From positions 1 through 31,479 of the forward strand of contig DDRH01000007.1 of the NCBI GenBank assembly GCA_002343075.1: 31,479 nucleotides of DNA, read 5' to 3'. Both the position numbers and the translations under genes were made by a program. Positions 1 to 7,126 of this stretch are shown one piece after another; the first letter of the stretch is position 1; each line of letters starts with the position of its first letter. The notes below the pieces were generated by a model. That model made no database searches. It was not told the DNA's origin and saw nothing but the letters and a program-made list of their open reading frames with translations. Source of the stretch: Phycisphaerales bacterium UBA2421 (GTDB lineage: Bacteria; Planctomycetota; Phycisphaerae; Tepidisphaerales; Tepidisphaeraceae).

Positions 1-122
1 ATAAAGATCAAGGCGTGGTGGATGAACTGGTCGGAGCGTTGTTCCCCGACCCCAGCGCCCCCACCCCCGCTGCAGACTTCGATGCCGCACTCGCCGACCT
101 GGCGGGCAAGCTCCCGAAGTGA
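1..122 (+). CDS. C-terminal end of an unknown protein (5' truncated by window edge)
   Basis: An open frame runs from the window edge to a TGA at 120-122 and gives about 39 residues ending in LADLAGKLPK. The visible part is acidic and Pro/Ala-rich, with a short PTPAADFDAAL linker-like stretch. This is too little to name a family. A strong rho-independent terminator follows 32 bp after the stop on the same strand, which supports this being the true end of a rightward transcription unit. The start and any domains lie outside the window. Confidence 0.6.
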   Translation, partial: KDQGVVDELVGALFPDPSAPTPAADFDAALADLAGKLPK

Positions 123-154
123 TTTGCACCTGAAGAACTTGGTATAGAAGTGAG

Positions 155-187
155 ACAAGAGGCGCTCCAGCGCCTCTTGTTCTTTTG
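155..187 (+). terminator. Rho-independent terminator between two convergent genes
   Basis: A perfect 11-bp stem (155-165 pairing with 170-180) closes a 4-nt loop and is followed by the T-rich run TCTTTT. It ends the rightward gene whose stop is at 122. The leftward gene ending at 188 abuts it directly. On the opposite strand the hairpin is preceded by few A residues, so it may serve both directions only weakly. Confidence 0.85.
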
Positions 188-1255
188 CTAGCGCCCTTCG
201 CGCCAAGCTGCCAGCCACATGGCTTGGGTGCGTTTAACCGCCCACGCCTGCTGCCTCGCTTTCATCTGCAGCACCGACATCTTCACCCCGCCGACCTCGC
301 CGGTATGATGAAAAAAGCGGGCGGTGTCGAAGTGCCACGTTCGGTCCGGGTTTCGAGTCGCCGCCGCAACCGCCGCCTCGCCTATCAGGGGCAGGCAATC
401 GTAGCTGATAAAGCTGACTTCAACGCTCGCCAGCCACGGGTCGGTCTGGCTGATAGGATCTTCAAACTCACGCAACGCGCTCGCGAGCACATCCCAGTAG
501 GCAGACCGCAATTCCGGGAAACTCTCCCGCTCGTCATCCACCATGCGCCATTCCAGTTCCTTATGAATGTCCGGCGCATCACGGCGGTCGTTGAAATATG
601 ATCGGCTCTTAAAGTCGACGGTCGAGTGGTGCGGCTGGGTGTTGTCCTGAAGGTAATGCGCCAGGTAGCCCGCCCACCGCATCGCAGAGTCATCGTCGCG
701 GCCGCCCACCCCATCGGCTGGCTCCAGTCGATTCTCGCGAATCGCCAAAACCAGTCGCTGATACGAAGTCTCGACTGCAAAGGGCAGATAGCCGGCTTGA
801 ATGTATCGCTCGTCCCGCCAATCCCGTCGAATGTCCTCCAAGAGCGGCTTGGCCGAGAGGTTGGCGGCGAACTTTCGTTGTTTGTTACCGGCGACAAACA
901 GTTCAAGCTCGATGAAGTGCATCAGGCGCTCGTGCATGCCGAAAGGTTCAACCTTGGAATCGCGCGGCGCATTCTGCGCAAGATCGTCTGGAACCATCAC
1001 CCAGTACAGGACGCCCCCGCCGGAGCGGTTCAGGTCGGTCGCCACCGAAGCGTTGAGAAGAAAGTCTCGCTCGCCGGCCAAATCGCGCTGCTCAGGGATG
1101 ATCTGCCTCAGCCACGCCTTCATATCTTCAGGCGTAGCGGGGTCGTCCATCAGCCCCTGTGCGGCGATGCGGGTTAGCTGAACATGCTCCTTGCCTCCCC
1201 AGGCAAGAAGTTGCGAGCACATCAAGAGCACGATCGCGATTACAATTCGAACCAT
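188..1255 (-). CDS. Secreted S1/P1-nuclease / zinc phospholipase C superfamily hydrolase
   Basis: A 355-residue protein with an N-terminal signal peptide (hydrophobic core residues 3-17). Predicted cleavage after Ala18 makes Trp19 the first mature residue. Members of the S1/P1 nuclease and Bacillus phospholipase C fold use an N-terminal Trp as a zinc ligand. Further candidate ligands match in order and spacing: His24 (mature position 6, as in S1 nuclease), His112 in LHFIE-like context, His199-x3-Asp203, His209 and His231-x3-Glu235. It probably hydrolyses phosphodiesters (nucleic acid or phospholipid) outside the cytoplasm; the substrate cannot be told from sequence. The frame is open further upstream, but the start at 1255 gives a proper signal peptide and lies 6 nt after a TATCCT box, with no clear Shine-Dalgarno. 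Confidence 0.8.
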   Translation of the reverse strand: MVRIVIAIVLLMCSQLLAWGGKEHVQLTRIAAQGLMDDPATPEDMKAWLRQIIPEQRDLAGERDFLLNASVATDLNRSGGGVLYWVMVPDDLAQNAPRDSKVEPFGMHERLMHFIELELFVAGNKQRKFAANLSAKPLLEDIRRDWRDERYIQAGYLPFAVETSYQRLVLAIRENRLEPADGVGGRDDDSAMRWAGYLAHYLQDNTQPHHSTVDFKSRSYFNDRRDAPDIHKELEWRMVDDERESFPELRSAYWDVLASALREFEDPISQTDPWLASVEVSFISYDCLPLIGEAAVAAATRNPDRTWHFDTARFFHHTGEVGGVKMSVLQMKARQQAWAVKRTQAMWLAAWREGR

Positions 1256-1261
1256 CCCCAG

Positions 1262-1267
1262 AGGATA
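1262..1267 (-). promoter_or_regulatory. Candidate -10 box (TATCCT) for a leaderless start
   Basis: On the minus strand TATCCT is followed by 6 nt (CTGGGG) and the ATG at 1255. Transcription would then begin at or next to the start codon. A weak -35-like TTCATC lies 17 nt upstream (1285-1290). This is a pattern match only. Confidence 0.4.
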
Positions 1268-1301
1268 GCGAGTGGTTTCGCAGGGATGAAGCCAGTTGTC
1301 G

Positions 1302-1895
1302 CTAGTTTCGTGGTGTAAAGGTGCCAAAGGCAATCTGCCTGATCTGATATTGCTCAAATCCGACAAGTTCGCCGGCCAGCAGGATCACGACGACTGTCCC
1401 GTGTGGCTGGGTTTCTGCGTCAATCGACGGCGAATGGGCCAGAATCACCCCGATGGGTTGGTCGGATCGCGCCTTGAGTTGCTGCCCGATCCACTTCATG
1501 GCATTCAGGTTGGCGGCGCGCTCGGGCTGGTTGCCCGCGGGGATGAAATACTTGCGCACTTCCTGCGGCAGATTTGATTTGTTCACCGCAGCGATGACGT
1601 CGCTCGCCAGCGAATCAGGATTGGCTCGATATGAAAACTGCTCGATCCAATCAACATTGCTGAGAATCGGCGCAAGCTGATCAAGCGTCGCGGGTTGACC
1701 ACTCAGAAACTGGCCCGAGAACCGGTCTGCAAACAGCGGGCGCAGCAACTCGGGCGCTGAGCGCTCGGTCAACTTCACGGCAAGTTGGTGCACGTTGCCA
1801 GACCAGCCCGGCGGCGCGGTAGTTTGTTCAGCAGGGGTAACGGCCCCTGTGGCAAGCAGAGCAATGGCAAGTGCGATTGATTGGAGATGCTTCAT
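1302..1895 (-). CDS. Small secreted protein of unknown function
   Basis: I do not recognise the family. The 197-residue product begins with a signal peptide (Lys2, then a hydrophobic stretch through about residue 17, likely cut near AVTPA-EQ). The mature part is mixed alpha/beta, without cysteine motifs, membrane segments or obvious catalytic triads. It has a hydrophobic strand-like segment (GTVVVILLAGE) near the C-terminus. The start at 1895 is chosen because GGAG lies about 5 nt upstream and because it gives a signal peptide; the frame extends upstream without either. It lies downstream of atpG on the same strand but is separated from it by a terminator, so it is probably transcribed on its own. 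The S1/P1-like gene follows 46 bp beyond its stop. Confidence 0.65.
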   Translation of the reverse strand: MKHLQSIALAIALLATGAVTPAEQTTAPPGWSGNVHQLAVKLTERSAPELLRPLFADRFSGQFLSGQPATLDQLAPILSNVDWIEQFSYRANPDSLASDVIAAVNKSNLPQEVRKYFIPAGNQPERAANLNAMKWIGQQLKARSDQPIGVILAHSPSIDAETQPHGTVVVILLAGELVGFEQYQIRQIAFGTFTPRN

Positions 1896-2046
1896 CACTC
1901 CAGCTATCGACGGATGGGGGCGGGGCTTCAGGAGGGCGTGCAAGAAGATCTCCGATGTCTGTGCAGCAACGCGACGTATTATCGGGCGAGCCATCATCCA
2001 CAACGGATGTGATGAGCGGGAAGGCTGTGATGCCCCCGCACAAATG

Positions 2047-2083
2047 AAAACCGCGCAAGGTGCATCACACACCTCACGCGGTT
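2047..2083 (-). terminator. Rho-independent terminator of atpG
   Basis: Read on the minus strand, a 7-bp stem (2077-2083 with 2049-2055), a 2x2 internal loop and an inner 5-bp stem (2070-2074 with 2058-2062) are followed by TTTT. It lies 27 bp past the atpG stop, so atpG is the last gene of its transcript. Confidence 0.75.
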
Positions 2084-2109
2084 GATAATTCTCACAGGCT
2101 GAACAACCG

Positions 2110-3081
2110 TTACTTCATCGCCTCTACGCCACCCATGATTTCAGAGAGCTCTGTCGTGATCTGGCTTTGGCGTGCACGGTTGTATTGCAGCGAGAGCGCC
2201 TTCTGCATCTTGTCGGCGTTATCAGTCGCACTCTTCATCGCAACCATTCGGGCGACGTGCTCGCTCGTTGCTGCATCCAGAAACGCCTGGAAAAGTGCCG
2301 TCTTCACTGCCAGCGGGAGTAGTTCGCCGACCAGATCGGCGGCTGAGGGTGAAAACTCGTAAATGCTCTTGGCATGCTCGATCTCTTCCACCTGGACATT
2401 CTCACCCCGGCGCGTGGTATCCATCACACCGGCGGCCGCTTGGGCGGCTTTCTCGGCGGTCTCGCGGGCCAGGCTCTCGGCAACGTCTTTAATGCCCGTA
2501 ATCGGCAGCAGCGCATTCACCGCCGGCTTTTGCAGGCCCGTACTGATAAAGTTCATAAACGCGACAAACACCGCATCGAGCACGCCGTCAGAAAACTGCT
2601 TCATCAATTCTTCGGCAAGGTCGTTGATTTCCGCGTACTTCGGCGGGTCAGAGACCACGACGGCTCGCGCGATTGGCACCTTCTGAAACTTAAAGAAGCT
2701 GCCGCCTTTCTTGCCCGCAGAGTAAAGATCGATCTGGCAGCCCTTGCCAATATGTTGTTTCACAAAGGCATAACCCGCGCGCAGCACATGGCCGTTGTAG
2801 GCCCCGCACAACCCGCGATTGCTGGTAATCACAATGATTGCCACCCGACTGCCGGCCTTCAGTTCACCCGGCTGCCGGAGGAGAGGGTGCGTGATCTCTC
2901 CAGCGCCTTTCACCACTTCCGAAGCCACTTCGCGCAGCTTGAGCGTGTACGGCTTGGAACCAACAGCCCGCTTCAGCGACTTCTGAAACTTCGCCGTGGC
3001 GATCATCTGCATGGTTTTCGTGATTTTCTTGATGTTCCGCACCGCTTTGCGGCGCTTCACAATCGCTCGAGCCTTGGCCAT
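2110..3081 (-). CDS. atpG: F-type ATP synthase subunit gamma
   Basis: The central rotor stalk of the F1 sector, which couples proton flow through F0 to ATP synthesis on the alpha3beta3 ring. The 323-residue protein has the family hallmarks: N-terminal helix with KARAIVKRRKAVRNIKKITK and the TMQMIATAKFQK signature (about residues 23-34), the ITSNRGLCGAYN motif (about 84-95), and the C-terminal helix ending near TELSEIMGGVEAM, where gamma subunits usually read ELxEIVGGA. Length is slightly above the usual 285-300 because of a Lys/Ala-rich insertion around residues 205-230. The start is supported by an AAGGAT Shine-Dalgarno about 8 nt upstream. In the common operon order atpA precedes and atpD follows; here neither is adjacent, and a terminator follows directly, so the gene stands alone. 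Confidence 0.97.
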   Translation of the reverse strand: MAKARAIVKRRKAVRNIKKITKTMQMIATAKFQKSLKRAVGSKPYTLKLREVASEVVKGAGEITHPLLRQPGELKAGSRVAIIVITSNRGLCGAYNGHVLRAGYAFVKQHIGKGCQIDLYSAGKKGGSFFKFQKVPIARAVVVSDPPKYAEINDLAEELMKQFSDGVLDAVFVAFMNFISTGLQKPAVNALLPITGIKDVAESLARETAEKAAQAAAGVMDTTRRGENVQVEEIEHAKSIYEFSPSAADLVGELLPLAVKTALFQAFLDAATSEHVARMVAMKSATDNADKMQKALSLQYNRARQSQITTELSEIMGGVEAMK

Positions 3082-3319
3082 CGTTTTTCTATCCTTTTTT
3101 CTGCGGGAGCGGGAAGATTACGGATTTTCAGGCCCATGGCAACTCGTAGCGGGCGATTGTCACAGCAGCCCGGCCGCCGATCCGAGCAATGCCAAATCTT
3201 CGTAAGTGATTGAGCTTAATGAGTTTAGCGCGAATCCGTCACGGGGGAACATCCGCACGGTGAGCTGCGCCCCGCACGACCGTCTGGAGGGTGGAATAGG
3301 GCAACTAACAGGCGCGCGT

Positions 3320-3718
3320 CTAGCCCGCCAACTCCGCCGCTGCCGACTGGAGGATTTGCTGCACCGCAGGCGAACCGATGTCACGCTTTCCGAATCCGGG
3401 TAACGCCCCGACCTGCACTGCGGCGGCCTGCGCATCTTCATAATTGCTTATTAATATTGACTTTACCAACGGATTTGCCCGGCTCGCAGTTGCAATCAAG
3501 TCAACGCCACCCTCGGCTGCAAAATCGCCGTCCAACGCGCGATTCACCAGCATCAGCCCGGTTTCGCCCTGCAGGAATTGCTGCAGCGCAGCGTCAGAGT
3601 TCACTCGATCGATCTGAACATCGCCAAGCGCCTTCTTCACCGCAAGAATAAGATAAGACATATCCGGGCCGCAGTGGCCTACCAGTGCGACGCGCTTGAT
3701 TGCTGCTTGATGGGGCAT
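3320..3718 (-). CDS. Receiver-like (CheY-fold) domain protein lacking the phosphoacceptor Asp
   Basis: A 132-residue single-domain protein. The pattern of short hydrophobic strands and helices fits a response-regulator receiver: VALVG (strand 1, about residues 10-14), MLVN (strand 3), SILIS (strand 4), and ALPGFGKRD (strand 5), where Lys sits at the usual conserved lysine position. The acidic pair after strand 1 is absent (GHCGPD instead), and the Asp expected at the end of strand 3 is replaced in LVNRALDG. If the assignment is right, it is a pseudo-receiver that signals without phosphorylation. There is no output domain. The start at 3718 lies 7 nt after the stop of the GroES-like gene, so the two are likely one operon, with an AGGATCAGG stretch as ribosome site. 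The fold call is by eye and moderate. Confidence 0.6.
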   Translation of the reverse strand: MPHQAAIKRVALVGHCGPDMSYLILAVKKALGDVQIDRVNSDAALQQFLQGETGLMLVNRALDGDFAAEGGVDLIATASRANPLVKSILISNYEDAQAAAVQVGALPGFGKRDIGSPAVQQILQSAAAELAG

Positions 3719-3725
3719 CCTGATC

Positions 3726-4079
3726 CTATTCGGCTGCGTTCGATTTGTTTTGTACGACATCCGACTTGCGAAAGATCGCCAGCACCCGATCGATGTGAAC
3801 CACGAACAGGCGATTGTCATGCTCCAACTCGACCGGAATCGCTTCGCGGGGGTCAAAAAGCACCTTATCGTAGTTGCGGATCGTCTGATCACCGTCGTTT
3901 TCAATCGCCTTGCTGATGGCGATCACCCTGCCGGTGATAACCGGAATCTCGATGCTTTCGGGCAGCGCGATCCCGCTCTTGGTTGAACGCTTATTGTCGT
4001 CCTTTCGCACGACGACGCGCTTCCCAATCGGCTCAATGATGTCGAACTCCAGTTTGCTGCGAACGGGCTTGGGTGACAT
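3726..4079 (-). CDS. GroES-family co-chaperonin-like protein
   Basis: A 117-residue protein with the GroES beta-barrel pattern: IEPIGKRVVVRKDD (about residues 15-28), the mobile-loop region followed by SGIALPES, a VITGRVIAISK strand, the YDKVLFD strand and the C-terminal DRVLAIF, which matches the usual D-I-L-A-I ending. It is longer than canonical GroES (about 95-97 residues), with extra residues at both ends, and the sequence is divergent. groEL is not adjacent; instead the gene precedes a receiver-like protein. The family is confident, but whether it caps GroEL or has another role is open. A TATAAT box ends 9 nt before the ATG and no Shine-Dalgarno is visible, so the mRNA may have almost no leader. 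Confidence 0.8.
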   Translation of the reverse strand: MSPKPVRSKLEFDIIEPIGKRVVVRKDDNKRSTKSGIALPESIEIPVITGRVIAISKAIENDGDQTIRNYDKVLFDPREAIPVELEHDNRLFVVHIDRVLAIFRKSDVVQNKSNAAE

Positions 4080-4088
4080 AGGACGAGC

Positions 4089-4094
4089 ATTATA
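4089..4094 (-). promoter_or_regulatory. Consensus -10 box (TATAAT) close to the groES-like start
   Basis: A perfect TATAAT on the minus strand is followed by 9 nt and the ATG at 4079. Initiation 6-8 nt after the box would leave a 5' leader of 1-3 nt. No good -35 is seen (TCGCTT at 17-nt spacing). Confidence 0.45.
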
Positions 4095-4118
4095 TGCGCG
4101 CTGCCGAGCAGAAGCGAT

Positions 4119-4124
4119 TATGAT
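4119..4124 (+). promoter_or_regulatory. Candidate -10 box (TATGAT) for the gene starting at 4131
   Basis: TATGAT is followed by 6 nt and the ATG at 4131. No Shine-Dalgarno and no convincing -35 are present. It lies back to back with the TATAAT box of the divergent groES-like gene. Confidence 0.35.
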
Positions 4125-4130
4125 GTAGAA

Positions 4131-5063
4131 ATGCTATTGCAACTACTGCTGTGCCTGATTGTTGCTTCCGAATCACCATCGCGCGGTGACGCGATAGCCA
4201 TGGGCAGCAAACCAGTGCCGCCCGCGATGCCGAAGCGCGCCATCGCCCCGCCTGCAACACAGCCTGCCGGTGAGATGATTGATCTCACCGACGGCGAGAT
4301 GAAATTCAAGCTGTTCATCCCGCCGGACTATCACATCCCGGCTGACGGCAAGATCAATGTTACGGTTCACTTTCACACGGTCTACTGGTTTATATTAGAC
4401 GAGCACCTCCGCCGCGGGCTAAACGAGCCGCTGGTAATGTTTGCGCTCGGCGAAGGCTCGAGCGTTTACCGCAAGCCGTTTGAGGACGTTGATCGCTTCT
4501 GGCGCGTTCTCAGGCTGATCGAATCGACGCTGGCCCAACGGATGTCAACCCGAGACGTGACGATTCGGCAGGTAGACATCACCAGTTTCAGTGCTGGCTA
4601 CGGTGCCGTGCGAGAGATCGTCAAGCAAGATCGGTACGTTGAATTGATTCGACGAGTCATTCTCTGCGATTCGCTCTACGCGAGTTGGGATCCGGCTACG
4701 ACCCAGCCGGGTGCGACAAGCCGCCCGGCAGAGGAGAACATCGGCCCCTGGCGGAAGTTCATTGCTCTCGCGGCTGCGGGGGAGAAGACGTTCGTGCTCA
4801 CGCACAGCATGGTGCCAACGTCCTACGCCAACACGCACGCGTGCGCCAAGGCGCTGATCGATATTGTCAATGCGCCGATCGTCGAGATAAAGCTCAATGA
4901 AACCGCGGCAGCAAGTGACCCGGAGTATCCAATCGCATATCGTGCAGACATTGGCCGGTTTCATGTCTGGGGCTATCACGGCGAAGATGCCCAGGCACAC
5001 ATGACGCATGTGCGCCACATGGCGGAAGTCTGGAAGTCGCTCGATGAATGCGGGGATCGTTGA
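4131..5063 (+). CDS. Secreted alpha/beta-hydrolase-like protein
   Basis: A 310-residue protein with a short N-terminal hydrophobic segment (LLQLLLCLIVA) that can act as a signal peptide, then a Pro/Ala-rich linker. The body has features of an alpha/beta hydrolase: a VTVHFHT strand with an oxyanion-type loop (about residues 77-83), and a nucleophile-elbow-like SFSAGYGA (about 152-159) in which the second Ser would be catalytic. A candidate His lies in the C-terminal GYHGEDAQAHMTH region. The elbow lacks the usual first Gly of GxSxG, so activity is uncertain. It may be an esterase or a carbohydrate esterase-like enzyme. It is divergent from the groES-like gene and followed by a repeat-containing spacer. 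Confidence 0.7.
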   Translation: MLLQLLLCLIVASESPSRGDAIAMGSKPVPPAMPKRAIAPPATQPAGEMIDLTDGEMKFKLFIPPDYHIPADGKINVTVHFHTVYWFILDEHLRRGLNEPLVMFALGEGSSVYRKPFEDVDRFWRVLRLIESTLAQRMSTRDVTIRQVDITSFSAGYGAVREIVKQDRYVELIRRVILCDSLYASWDPATTQPGATSRPAEENIGPWRKFIALAAAGEKTFVLTHSMVPTSYANTHACAKALIDIVNAPIVEIKLNETAAASDPEYPIAYRADIGRFHVWGYHGEDAQAHMTHVRHMAEVWKSLDECGDR

Positions 5064-5068
5064 GGGCC

Positions 5069-5103
5069 GCAGATGAGGGCGGATTGGCGCAGATATGAAG
5101 AGG
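5069..5103 (-). repeat. Short dispersed repeat unit (ATCTGC-type), copy A
   Basis: Read on the minus strand, this 35-nt unit has the pattern ATCTGC-n4-ATCCGC-n4-ATCTGC. Its last 26 nt match 5291-5316 at 21 of 26 positions. It lies just after the hydrolase-like gene stop, and the second copy, inverted, lies inside the next coding region. Confidence 0.6.
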
Positions 5104-5245
5104 AAGAGAGCAACTGCCGATCATTCTTAACCGCTCAATGTGAGCATTTTGGTGATGACAGTTAAATCAGGATGCTTTTGCATGTGGTCGAAATAAACAG
5201 CAGTCGCAATCCCTGGTTAGTGCTCCAATAACAAAATCTGACGGA

Positions 5246-6307
5246 ATGAACATGAAGCTGATTACGCGACTGCTCCCAGTTCTGCTCTTTATCTGCATTC
5301 ATCCGCACTCATCTGCAGCGCAATCGACCCAACCGGCGGCGGGCGAGATTCGGCGCGGCATGTCGATGTCGGATGCGCCCGATGCGCGATACGCCAAGTG
5401 GTTCGACAAGCTCGCACGTCAGGTTGAGCCTGAACTGCAGGGCAACCCGGAACGACTGGGACTGTATCTGAAGTTTTTTGAACATGAGATCATCCGAGAG
5501 CCGCGGTTGTTTGCGTTTGAAGTGTCCGCCGTGAAGGTGGAAGGAACGACACGCATCGTCGGCATGATGGAGTATCCTGAGCAAGTCGCCACGCTGCAAC
5601 GGCTCCTGTCGACGCTGAACCTCGGCTCGATTGAGTATGCCATAGAAGTTGCTCCCACTGATCAAACCGAGGGCTTGCGTTTTGCGATTGCGAAGCAGGA
5701 TGCGTTTTTATTCGCGTCGCCGGAGAAAATGAGTGAGAAGGTGAACCAGGCGATGCATGGCGAGCCGCTTTGGATCATCGGCGCGGCAGAGGGCGAGAGG
5801 CGCTACCTGGCACACTCCGCCGACGGGTATGTCGGCTGGATCGACACTTCTGTGGTCCAGCCGGTCGATTCCACCCGCATGACAGCAACACTAAACAAAT
5901 CGCCAGCCCGCGACGCCGCGTTGATCGAGCGGGTCATTGATGATGCGATGTCGCGCATGGGCAAACCCTATGTGTGGGCTGGCCGGAGCGACGACGGCGT
6001 CGATTGCAGCGGGCTAGTCCAGCGAGCGTTTGCCGCGGCGGGCGTGATGCTCCCGCGCGATGCCGAGCAACAGGCGATCTGCGGTAAGCTCGTCGCCATG
6101 CGACATCACCGCGAGGCACTGCGCCGCGGCGACGTGTTGTTCTTCCTCGGGCGCCGCGGCTTTGTCGCACACACGGGCATTTACCTGGGCGAAGGAAGGT
6201 TCATCGAGAGTGCCGACGGCGGCGTCCGAATCTCGGAGTTCAATAGTGACAACACCCGCAACCGCCGGGAGGACTCGTTCTGCTTCGCCAAACGGATGTT
6301 GGATTAA
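5246..6307 (+). CDS. Secreted NlpC/P60-family cell-wall peptidase with SH3-like segment
   Basis: A 353-residue protein with a signal peptide (hydrophobic core about residues 8-18, likely cut after SSAA). Its C-terminal 120 residues are an NlpC/P60 cysteine peptidase that cleaves peptide stems of peptidoglycan: YVWAGRSDDGVDCSGL carries the catalytic Cys254, and VAHTGIYLG carries His309. The third residue, usually His, Asn or Gln after 'FI', falls in FIESAD here and looks atypical. Just before the domain, YLAHSADGYVGWID (about 187-200) resembles a bacterial SH3 module, which often binds the wall. Residues 45-170 are unassigned. Start 5246 is used; the ATG at 5252 is equally possible. The amidase gene follows after 24 bp, suggesting a two-gene wall-remodelling unit. 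Confidence 0.85.
   Translation: MNMKLITRLLPVLLFICIHPHSSAAQSTQPAAGEIRRGMSMSDAPDARYAKWFDKLARQVEPELQGNPERLGLYLKFFEHEIIREPRLFAFEVSAVKVEGTTRIVGMMEYPEQVATLQRLLSTLNLGSIEYAIEVAPTDQTEGLRFAIAKQDAFLFASPEKMSEKVNQAMHGEPLWIIGAAEGERRYLAHSADGYVGWIDTSVVQPVDSTRMTATLNKSPARDAALIERVIDDAMSRMGKPYVWAGRSDDGVDCSGLVQRAFAAAGVMLPRDAEQQAICGKLVAMRHHREALRRGDVLFFLGRRGFVAHTGIYLGEGRFIESADGGVRISEFNSDNTRNRREDSFCFAKRMLD
5285..5316 (+). repeat. ATCTGC-type repeat unit inside a signal-peptide coding region, copy B
   Basis: The stretch from ATCTGC at 5291 to ATCTGC at 5316 is the inverted partner of the copy at 5069-5103 (21 of 26 identical). It encodes residues of the NlpC/P60 protein's signal peptide, around LLFICIHPHSSAA. Confidence 0.55.
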
Positions 6308-6331
6308 CCCCCAAAACACAAAGGAACGAAG

Positions 6332-7069
6332 ATGAATAGCATTTTGACACCAGATTCAACCCTACAGCGATTCAGCAAACCCGGTGCGGCGAGGTTCTCG
6401 CTTCAGAGAAGGGTCGCAGCATCGCTCCTTTTTGCCCTTTGCGTCTTCGTGGTTAACTCAGAATCTTTTGCGCAAACCACCCGCCCCGCCATCGTTGCCG
6501 CGGCAGACTGGGGCTCGAACCCGCAGCAAATTGCCGACAGTCGAAAGCACACGCCGAAGTACATCACCATTCATCACGCCGGCGTACTCTGGACGGGAGA
6601 AAAAACACCCGTGGAGTTTGTCCGTAACATGCAGACTTGGGGGCAGAAGGAAAAGGCCTGGCCCGACCTGCCTTACCATTTTCTCATCGCGCCCGACGGT
6701 TCGATTTTTGAAGGTCGCTCCCTCGAATATGAGCCGGATACGAACACGAGATACACGCTCGCCGGCAACATCGGCGTAGAGATGATGGGCAACTTCGAAG
6801 CCCAGCGGCCGAGCAAGGCGCAGCTTGAATCGTGTGCCAAACTTGTCGCGTGGTTGTGCCAGGATCTCAAGCTGGAGCTGAAAGATATTCGAGGGCACAA
6901 TGATGCAGCACCCAACCAAACCACCTGCCCCGGCAAAGATTTCTACCGATATCTCGTCGACGGCCAGTTTGTCGGCTGGGTAACAGCATTGATGAAAGGC
7001 GAGAACGTGGAGATCACCCCCGGCCCACCGCTCGAAGGCGGGCCTACCGAAGAAATTCCGACTTCGTAG
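6332..7069 (+). CDS. Secreted N-acetylmuramoyl-L-alanine amidase (Amidase_2 / PGRP type)
   Basis: A zinc amidase that cuts the bond between muramic acid and the peptide stem of peptidoglycan. The 245-residue protein has an extended signal peptide (core about residues 29-41, cut near SFA-Q). A type-2 amidase domain follows from about residue 55 to 210. Zinc-ligand positions are visible: His81/His82 in ITIHHAG, His189 in IRGHND and Cys199 in TTCPGKDFY; IGVEMMGNF matches the family's central strand. The start is supported by AAGGAACGAAG upstream. It follows the NlpC/P60 gene by 24 bp, so both bonds of the stem may be attacked by one operon. Part of the signal-peptide coding region (6431-6456) resembles intergenic repeat units. 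Confidence 0.9.
   Translation: MNSILTPDSTLQRFSKPGAARFSLQRRVAASLLFALCVFVVNSESFAQTTRPAIVAAADWGSNPQQIADSRKHTPKYITIHHAGVLWTGEKTPVEFVRNMQTWGQKEKAWPDLPYHFLIAPDGSIFEGRSLEYEPDTNTRYTLAGNIGVEMMGNFEAQRPSKAQLESCAKLVAWLCQDLKLELKDIRGHNDAAPNQTTCPGKDFYRYLVDGQFVGWVTALMKGENVEITPGPPLEGGPTEEIPTS
6431..6456 (-). repeat. AACCACGAAG-type repeat-like unit within the amidase signal-peptide region
   Basis: Read on the minus strand, this 26-nt stretch begins TTAACCACGAAG. The same 12-nt core, with one change, opens the spacer at 29105-29130, and related A-A-n-C-A-C-R-A-A-G cores occur at about 6313-6323 and, inverted, at about 29203-29214. Similarity beyond the core is weak, so this is tentative. Confidence 0.35.
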
Positions 7070-7126
7070 CACGGGTTTCTAACCCGTTTATTGAAAGAGT
7101 AAGAATCGGTTGGAAGCCCGCGCTAC
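7066..7126. repeat. Palindromic element between convergent genes, likely bidirectional terminator
   Basis: Arm 7066-7086 and arm 7107-7126 are near-perfect reverse complements with about four mismatches. The element spans both stop codons: the amidase TAG at 7067-7069 and the phosphoesterase TAG at 7125-7123. Within the left arm a 7-bp hairpin (7071-7077 with 7081-7087) precedes TTATT and can work as a terminator for the amidase transcript. Confidence 0.6.

Noticed and set aside
385..1181. Long overlapping frames opposite the S1/P1-like gene
   Set aside because: They are shadows of a GC-rich gene with a full set of conserved metal ligands; the shadow translations are Arg/Ser-rich without motifs.
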